Assembly: GCA_016935095.1 (NCBI GenBank)
Contig: JAFGRO010000026.1
Span: 18,248-82,247 of the forward strand
Origin: Candidatus Woesearchaeota archaeon
GTDB lineage: Archaea > Nanobdellota > Nanobdellia > Woesearchaeales > GW2011-AR15
Reading direction: 5' to 3'
Length of the DNA stretch: 64,000 nt
Under the pieces are notes generated by a model. The model did no database searches and was not told where the DNA came from. It saw only the letters and a list, made by a program, of their open reading frames with translations. Each line of letters begins with the position of its first letter. The first letter of the stretch is position 1. A program made the translations under genes and the position numbers. Shown here piece after piece: positions 57,701-64,000 of the stretch.

Positions 57701-60700
57701 AGTGATGAGTGTTTTTTAGATGATGTTGTTATAAAAGGAGCTACAGCAGGTTCAGCCAGCGAGACAAATACAACTCCTGAAACATACGAGAATGCAGGTT
57801 CAGATGCCCCGTCAATAAATAATATAACCATTACAATAGAAGTTGATTCTTATAATCCTAGCGCGTCTGTTCAGCAGTCTACAAATGATCCTGATCTTTA
57901 TCTTGAATTGTATGACGGCTCTTCATGGAGAAATGTGGGTGAATTTGACCTTGACAGCACTTATACAGATCCGGGTCTTGATACCTCAAACCATAATTTC
58001 AGCCTGTTAATAACAGATCCTGTAATACTTTCAGCATGGAAAAATGTATCAAACCAGGATCTGAGAATAACAGGCATTTACATGGATTATTATGATTCAG
58101 CGACAATTGATGAGATTAATTATACAGGTGTGTGGGTTAGCATTAATGGAAAGGTATGGGTAGAAATAGGAAACCATTCTGATACAGAAACATTTGAATG
58201 GGATATTACAGATGTAGGGGAGCAGACTTGTGTTGATTTAAGGGCAAGGGCAATTGATCTTGACGGCACAAATACTTATTCAGGATATTTCACAAAAGGC
58301 TGCTGCCTTAATATTATCCCTATGCCTGTTGTTACAATAAATTCTGTGGGAGGAGATGAAACAGAGATTTATTCCTTTACAGATGAAACACCAATTGTAA
58401 ATGCAACACTTAATATAAATTCAATTTGTTATTTAAGCGAGGCAGATGAAACCTTTGCCCAGATGGTCGCAAACGGAAGGGTTAATTGCGGTCTTTTTTA
58501 TAGAAAGGTTCCTAATACCTGCGAATATACAAATACATTGCCAATGGGTGCTGGATATCTTTATATGGCATGTAATTCCACTTCAGGAGTTGAGAATAAT
58601 GATACAAATAATAAAGATATTCAGATAGATGTTCTTTGCGATGCACATACTGACTGTCTGGCAACACAGTACTGTGACCAGAATCAGGATTGTGTTTCTG
58701 ATGTAATAACAGGTTATTCCTGTTATAATAAGGCTTATGGCAGTGATAATGATGACGAGATTTGCCAGAGCGGTTTTGACGGCTCTCATCCAACTGCAAA
58801 ATGCATAAATGATTCTACTTATATTGCGACATATCCTGGCTGGTACTGCAGTGCAGATGCTGATGATTGCGTTTACAATGATAATGGAAATTCTTATGAT
58901 TTAAACTACAGATTATGCAATGCAACCACAAATGATTATAAGCAGTGCTCAGCAGGCAATGAATGGGGTTCTTGGGTAAACTGTGCTGAGCAATATGACC
59001 CTGCTAACCAGACAGCAACTGCTTCAACTCATACCGGATGGAACTGCAGTTATTATGCAACAGCTCAGACATGCTCTAGCGGAGATATTGACCTGGGCAG
59101 TTACGGCTGCCAGGGTGCATCTACCAGCTGTAATGATTATGTTTACAATGTTTCAGACAATTCATGTGTTAATAATGTATGGGGATGTGATGTTGGCTGT
59201 GGTGCAGAATGTGATACTGATAATTCAACCTCTCCTGGAATTATAAATAATGTATGTTATTATGACAAATCCTGCTCAAGCGCATGTGCATGGTCACAAA
59301 ATACAGAAGAAGCTCCAGAATTCTGTATAGATGACTATGACGGTGGAGCATGTTCACAGACTGAAAGAACAAGACCTGAATATAATGAAACATGCTACTG
59401 GAGCCCTGAATGCCAGAACTCGTATGGAGCAAATATGACCCTCTCAGGACTTTTGCTTGAAGATTATTGCGATACATGCGATGCTGCCGGCAATCATAGC
59501 GGAGATTATTCACCAGCGCCTACTGAGCCATGCGCACTGAATTGCTCAGATTCAGGTATAATGTATTATGATACAGGAGGCACATGGGATGACAGGAGGG
59601 ATGATTGTGCAGACGGTACAACAACTATACTTTCTGATACTCTTGCAATGGGAGATGTATGGAACGGCAGCTCTCCTGCTGTCTGCAATGATACGGAATG
59701 TGATAATGACTGCGGGGCCTATTTGGATGGTGCCTGCTTATATGGTGAATGCATATGCACAGATAATAATTTACCTATAATTGAATTAATTTCTCCTGTG
59801 AATAATGCCTGGCTTAATAATCCAGAAGTTGCATTTAAATTTAATGTAACAGATCTTGGCTCCGGAATTGAAAATTGTTCCCTTATTTTAAATGGAATAA
59901 TAGTCAATACCTCTTTAAACACAATTGAAACTGTAATATTAAACTTTTCAAGAATTTTACAAAACGGGACATACAACTGGAGCATAGAATGTTATGATAA
60001 TTCCTCTAATTATAATTACAACAGAAGTGAAAACAGGACTGTTGGTGTTGATACAACTTCACCACAATTAAGCAATCCCGGAATCAGCGGAACAAGCTTT
60101 GGGATTAGTGATATAATCTGCCTGAATGTAACTGTTACAGATACTTATTCAGGAATAGATCAAGTGCTTGCAAATATTAATAGACCTGGTTTAAATCCGA
60201 TTAACCTAACACTTACAGATGATGCTTCATCCTGTGATCCTGGAACAGGTAATAACATATATTCACTTGAATATACACTTCAATTTTCAGGGATATTTAA
60301 CTGGACTTTTGCATTTGCGTTCGATAATGCCACTAATGAAAATAGTCTGGAAGTAGGGTATGATTGGTATGTTGAAGCAGGGGGGGAACTTGATTTATCA
60401 ATGAATCAGCCTACTGAAAACATTGAAATTAATGAATCTGAAGGGACATTTAATTATTCATACCTCCAGAATTGTACAGTTATATGTACAAGTTCTGAAA
60501 TTGATTGCGAGAATGTTACATTATATTCAGAGTATAATCCCGGTTCAGAATACGAAGAGATTATGTCTTCAACAACTGATTTAATAAACCCTGATAACGG
60601 TTATTCATGCGGCAACTTGTCTGCATCAGGAACGATTGTTTCTACAAATCTCCAGGCAGAGAGCCATGAAGTCACAATTGCTAGCGGCACTTCCCAGACA

Positions 60701-63700
60701 CAGAGCTTAACTAACACGTACAATATATCAAAAGCCTTTATTACAACCCAGGGAACACAGTATACAGGGGCAAGTGCAGCAGGTAATAATCCCAGCATCA
60801 AGTACACAACTGTTGAATGGTCAAACTGTAATAACGGGTTATGTAACCAGGTTATAATTCAGCGTGGCGGAAGCTCTACAACAGAAGCAGTTGCCGGTGT
60901 TAATATTATCCAGTCAGACCTCATTGATGTTTATAATTTTTCAGTTTCAATCGGCGCAACTTCAACAAGCAATACAGTCGATATAAGCGGATGGGCAGCA
61001 AAACCTGATGGGGTTGATGACAAGTGTTTTATCCAGGCTTCAGGCAGCGTCAGGACAACTGCAACTTCAGGAGACTGCAATAATCCTGTAAAAATTGAAT
61101 ATTATTTTAGCGATGATAATACAGTTACTGCTGCAAGGCCTGATTATGACGGTGACGGGGGCTGTTCTGCAGGGGCAGCATTGACAGCAACAGGGTTTGT
61201 GGTTTGTTTTAATGATGATACAACTATATATCCTGTTGATGGAGATGATGTTAATCTGGGTTCAGGAGAATCAGCTGTAAATATTGGCTCTACAATTGAC
61301 ACAACCCAAAGCTTTGTTACCTGTACATGGGCATCTGAGGCATCAGACGGTATTGAAGCAGCTAACCTTTTTTACAGAATATATAATTCAAACCAGATAG
61401 GATTGTCAAGATCACAGACAACCACCACAGAAGGCACAATAGATTATACATGTTATATAGCTGATTTTAGTACAGGAAACAACTATAATGCAAAAGTAGA
61501 CCAGGATAAGATCCCGGATGGAACTATAGGGGATCAGATATCTTTTACTCATGATCTTTCAGATGCAGTAGACCTTAACCAGACTCAGTTAATCTGCTCT
61601 GTGGGATTTAGAGATGGAGATGCTACAGCACACGGCAGGGGAGAATGGGCTTATAGTTTCCTTGATTCAGATACAATCCAAATGAAAAGAAGCCAAACAG
61701 GGAATACTGATCCCTCACATGATATTGTGTGCCAGGCAATTACTTTCCCAAATGAAACAGTGATATTAAGTGAAGATTTAACAGACAGTACCTGCTCATA
61801 TATGTTTAATATTACTAGTGGTGTTAACTCGGGAAACAATACATGGCCAATCAGATGCAAGTCAACAAGCGAAAACAGTGCAACAGTATTTTCAGATGCA
61901 GTCAACCTTACAATAAATGACCATCCGACAGCGTTATTTTATTACCCATTAAACAGTACATGGCTTGGAAAAACTGTAATAATAAATGCCTCTTCATCAT
62001 ATGATTCAGACGGCACTCTTGTGAATTATTTATTTGAATTAGATGACAGGTTGGCTTTTGATGAGCCGCAGCTTTTATGCGATTCAGCTGATGATTACTG
62101 CAGTTTTGATACAACAACCCAGAACCAGTGTAATAACAATTCAATGGAGTGCAATATAAGGGTTACTGTAACAGATGATAACGGCCTGGAAAACAGCACA
62201 CTTGTTCTTGTCGGGTTTGACACCCAGGGCCCTGATGTAACTCTGTATAACCCTTATAATTTTACAAATATTACTTCAGATTATTCAGTTAATGCTTCTG
62301 CAACAGATTATCAGACAAATGTTAATACTGTAATTTTTGAATACAGGGAAAATGATACAGATACCTGGAAATTAATTAATTCCGATACCAGTTCGCCATA
62401 TAAAGTAACATGGCTGATTTCCTCTCTGGCAGACGGAAATTCATATGAAGTAAGGGCTTATGCAAATGACACCTTTGGTAATATAGGAAATTATGATGTG
62501 CATTACAATATCACAATTGACAGAAACGGCCCGGCAATTGTACTGGGAGAGCCTGAAAATGATACATGGACTAAAGATTATAACATTACCTTTTACTATA
62601 ATGTGTCTGATTTATATTCAGGAGTTGCAAATTGTTCTTTAATACTAAACGGAAAGATTAATTTAACGAATTATACTATTTCTGAAGAAGATGAAAATAA
62701 TTTCACTTTAATTAATATCCAGGAGAAGATTTATAACTGGAGCATTAACTGCACAGATTTTCTTGGAAATGTAAACAGCTCAATCATAAAAATCTTAAAC
62801 ATTGACAGGACAGGCCCTGTCTCAACTCTAGACAGGCCTCCAAACTATGGGAATATTTCCGGGACAACCTATTCAGTGAATGCAACTATTGTTGATTCAG
62901 GCATTGGCGAGGATACTGCAGTTTTCGAATACAGGGAAAATGCAAATGAAACATGGAAGCCTGTTTGTGAAGATGACAGGATTGATGATAATATTGCACT
63001 ATGCAACTGGAATACTTCATCTCTTGAAGACGGTGATACTTATCAAGTGAGGGTATTGGCAAATGACAGCCTGGGAAATAACGGCACACCAAGCATACAT
63101 ACAAATATAAGAGTGGATAATAATGGTCCTTCAATAACTTTAATTTCCCCTCCAAACGGAAATAAAGATGGAGATGGCAATGTGTTTTTCAAATTTTCTG
63201 TTTCAGATACTGTTTCTGGAATTGCAAATTGCTCTCTTTACATTAATAATGAAATTAACCAGTCAATGTATGCTTATATTCCAAAATCTCAGACACTGCA
63301 GTTCAATTTAACAAATATGTCTAATGGTAATTATTACTGGAATATAACCTGCTGGGATGATTTTGAATACCCAACTCAAAGCTGGTCTAAGACAAGGCTG
63401 GTTATTGTAGATATAAGATATACTATGAATGTTAATATCTCCTCATCTAAGCAGCAATATGAAATAGGAAATCAACTTGCTGATACTGCAAACTTTACAA
63501 CCAATACAACTGATTATTATAATAATTCAATTGATACATTTGTTACTCTGGATATTATTAAAGGGAATAGTACATATCCCTGGTGGGATCTTTCCTGGCA
63601 AAGGAGAAAAATGATTACTATAACAAATATAGGCAATGAAAATTTAACAGATTTTCCTGCATATCTTAATATTAGTTATGATCCCAATATGCAATCTGAT

Positions 63701-64000
63701 TATGATGATTTAAGATTCATTGATTTTTCTACTGGAGAATTCATAGAGTTGGATTATGAGCTAGAGTATTATGATACAGGTCATGCGGATGTCTGGGTAA
63801 GGATTCCGACATTATATACAGGAGCAAACTCTATATATATGTATTACAATAATACAGGAGCCGCTTCAGGAGAGAATCCGACAGGAGTATGGGATGATAA
63901 TTATGTAGGAGTATGGCACATATCAGAGGGAGGAACAGGAACAAGATTTGATTCAACAACAGGGAATGATGGCACACCGCAGAGCTATGAAGGCAATGAA
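54764..64000 (+). CDS. Giant surface protein (at least 3079 codons), 3'-truncated by the window: N-terminal tandem module, Cys-rich region, Ig-like domains, DUF2341 near the right edge
   Basis: ATGA overlap with the upstream stop; MKSITKSIILCTLILFVLPIIKPSENNLVLLDKSEYHLGDTVNIN...; ...HIIDPSPSTVQTTTATADTG...; DUF2341 WWDLSWQRRKMITITNIGNENLTDFPAYLNISYD in the same frame (ATG at 63611 is +8847 = 2949 codons). Absent from the supplied track because no stop falls in the window. Confidence 0.88.
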   Translation, partial: MKSITKSIILCTLILFVLPIIKPSENNLVLLDKSEYHLGDTVNINLEDNSFEELQLSIINNNNIYKYLGIPEPYLIFTPKDAGDYRIELTDIAKNEVVYGINFSVYEKTDEPKTNENYYYLEIGNAPDDTLVYTDKEIYQKNEIVNIYINNITSDYNLVIKSENNIYTFLGELVSPMKFIPKDPGKHEIQLLNSLNEIVYETEFYLGFPDEEDLTGYKKYDEIKLINNSDADSPFSGVYNQSYFNIKEDLADRKLCTYCDNNTFERLNGLNKFFASNITKKTRLKHGDVRIKDSKGNNINSRIKFESEFFDEPFGFDDELYLGTYDIEIIPENIRIKKMEILALNFTGELNLSIEDVNKSFRVNNENTVSCFAIDPSSLDFESGEFTFTASGTELWKCAEWNFSTQTCYGDWIKVMELTPGEEYNIPLTVDDPGFAEIYITAAMHLDENRSFISDIYEEIKELDGIWSEPIYEDEYVRVTFEQELDNSRDITLYPRIVSGNPKVEIYEIDGTEKIAEFSSIISNGYNKVFLTNLVGQQDVFDLRVSDGAIEIDHIIDPSPSTVQTTTATADTGTQLAFTFGSQPSVGNLLVAFLGTSDYLEDREPSAPDGTWTQIEIQENGNAELTVWWKIVQSGDGTSYTFTISGSAERGSGILYEIQDVDSADPIHKSDSAQGSTTTPSLTPDVLGTLALATLATDDTESVSSVSSGWTLDESVLPTYHGTYSASRDDPTNDTTTAISNTFTMGGTVNNPSTALVLIQGITNTAPSAPTNIQCDGSDNCNITVYTSVILNASGSTDNENDTITYFIEATFEGVINSDDLESSIIQMTAEPGPASNTTLFSDGGERPPWLSSTDCDHGGAWTGCSASSSDVWSSNANPRPGGSYAIEFEEVDAGENNYLYKDIDGTGYNEVYIEWWWAEDNLVSTEWCRMHIDGTQAAQHTGAVYSDNQYVFYSAKVSDYSVISSSIEFRFTALAAGTSDECFLDDVVIKGATAGSASETNTTPETYENAGSDAPSINNITITIEVDSYNPSASVQQSTNDPDLYLELYDGSSWRNVGEFDLDSTYTDPGLDTSNHNFSLLITDPVILSAWKNVSNQDLRITGIYMDYYDSATIDEINYTGVWVSINGKVWVEIGNHSDTETFEWDITDVGEQTCVDLRARAIDLDGTNTYSGYFTKGCCLNIIPMPVVTINSVGGDETEIYSFTDETPIVNATLNINSICYLSEADETFAQMVANGRVNCGLFYRKVPNTCEYTNTLPMGAGYLYMACNSTSGVENNDTNNKDIQIDVLCDAHTDCLATQYCDQNQDCVSDVITGYSCYNKAYGSDNDDEICQSGFDGSHPTAKCINDSTYIATYPGWYCSADADDCVYNDNGNSYDLNYRLCNATTNDYKQCSAGNEWGSWVNCAEQYDPANQTATASTHTGWNCSYYATAQTCSSGDIDLGSYGCQGASTSCNDYVYNVSDNSCVNNVWGCDVGCGAECDTDNSTSPGIINNVCYYDKSCSSACAWSQNTEEAPEFCIDDYDGGACSQTERTRPEYNETCYWSPECQNSYGANMTLSGLLLEDYCDTCDAAGNHSGDYSPAPTEPCALNCSDSGIMYYDTGGTWDDRRDDCADGTTTILSDTLAMGDVWNGSSPAVCNDTECDNDCGAYLDGACLYGECICTDNNLPIIELISPVNNAWLNNPEVAFKFNVTDLGSGIENCSLILNGIIVNTSLNTIETVILNFSRILQNGTYNWSIECYDNSSNYNYNRSENRTVGVDTTSPQLSNPGISGTSFGISDIICLNVTVTDTYSGIDQVLANINRPGLNPINLTLTDDASSCDPGTGNNIYSLEYTLQFSGIFNWTFAFAFDNATNENSLEVGYDWYVEAGGELDLSMNQPTENIEINESEGTFNYSYLQNCTVICTSSEIDCENVTLYSEYNPGSEYEEIMSSTTDLINPDNGYSCGNLSASGTIVSTNLQAESHEVTIASGTSQTQSLTNTYNISKAFITTQGTQYTGASAAGNNPSIKYTTVEWSNCNNGLCNQVIIQRGGSSTTEAVAGVNIIQSDLIDVYNFSVSIGATSTSNTVDISGWAAKPDGVDDKCFIQASGSVRTTATSGDCNNPVKIEYYFSDDNTVTAARPDYDGDGGCSAGAALTATGFVVCFNDDTTIYPVDGDDVNLGSGESAVNIGSTIDTTQSFVTCTWASEASDGIEAANLFYRIYNSNQIGLSRSQTTTTEGTIDYTCYIADFSTGNNYNAKVDQDKIPDGTIGDQISFTHDLSDAVDLNQTQLICSVGFRDGDATAHGRGEWAYSFLDSDTIQMKRSQTGNTDPSHDIVCQAITFPNETVILSEDLTDSTCSYMFNITSGVNSGNNTWPIRCKSTSENSATVFSDAVNLTINDHPTALFYYPLNSTWLGKTVIINASSSYDSDGTLVNYLFELDDRLAFDEPQLLCDSADDYCSFDTTTQNQCNNNSMECNIRVTVTDDNGLENSTLVLVGFDTQGPDVTLYNPYNFTNITSDYSVNASATDYQTNVNTVIFEYRENDTDTWKLINSDTSSPYKVTWLISSLADGNSYEVRAYANDTFGNIGNYDVHYNITIDRNGPAIVLGEPENDTWTKDYNITFYYNVSDLYSGVANCSLILNGKINLTNYTISEEDENNFTLINIQEKIYNWSINCTDFLGNVNSSIIKILNIDRTGPVSTLDRPPNYGNISGTTYSVNATIVDSGIGEDTAVFEYRENANETWKPVCEDDRIDDNIALCNWNTSSLEDGDTYQVRVLANDSLGNNGTPSIHTNIRVDNNGPSITLISPPNGNKDGDGNVFFKFSVSDTVSGIANCSLYINNEINQSMYAYIPKSQTLQFNLTNMSNGNYYWNITCWDDFEYPTQSWSKTRLVIVDIRYTMNVNISSSKQQYEIGNQLADTANFTTNTTDYYNNSIDTFVTLDIIKGNSTYPWWDLSWQRRKMITITNIGNENLTDFPAYLNISYDPNMQSDYDDLRFIDFSTGEFIELDYELEYYDTGHADVWVRIPTLYTGANSIYMYYNNTGAASGENPTGVWDDNYVGVWHISEGGTGTRFDSTTGNDGTPQSYEGNE

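Noticed and set aside
1-64000. tRNA, rRNA, transposase or integrase genes
   Set aside because: None recognised by reading; a tRNAscan/Infernal run would be needed to exclude small RNAs

Overview
AT-rich window, most likely archaeal: SD leaders of the type AAAAAAGAGGTGA, TTTATATA-type TATA boxes, KaiC-family ATPases, a UbiA/geranylgeranyl-reductase-like pair and very large Ig-like surface proteins. A DPANN-type lineage is my inference, not shown. Nearly every base is coding. Main blocks: (1) ~1-9.4 kb: a surface protein with a cytosolic tail (truncated at the left edge), a fusion of extracellular domains + TM + HerA/VirB4-like P-loop ATPase + two copies of a ~75-aa 'HVxxxKNDFxxWI' domain (I think DUF5752-like), a small helical protein, a soluble protein with the same domain, and a coiled-coil protein. 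(2) 9.5-15.0 kb: three tandem ABC_sub_bind-type lipoproteins with no permease or ATPase nearby, followed by a Cache/HAMP histidine kinase and a stand-alone receiver. (3) 15.3-22.5 kb: a KaiC-like ATPase and two surface proteins with related cytosolic tails, one ending in the 'KNDF' domain. (4) 22.5-28.1 kb: a PAS-only protein, a FIST-domain lipoprotein, a histidine kinase and a receiver. (5) 28.1-33.9 kb: two P-loop-less KaiC-like paralogues, a KaiC ATPase, a V4R-like protein, and the UbiA/GGR pair. (6) 34.5-64 kb: an HTH protein, then a giant 5808-aa secreted protein (phage tail-collar-like modules, DUF2341+LamG, an alternating Ig-like array, CARDB), a Cys-rich repeat membrane protein, and a second giant protein (at least 3079 codons) that leaves the right edge and is missing from the supplied ORF track. 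No tRNA, rRNA, CRISPR array or transposase was recognised. The best candidates for an undescribed system are the 'KNDF'-domain / HerA-ATPase envelope-spanning set and the lipoprotein-sensor-kinase-receiver modules.
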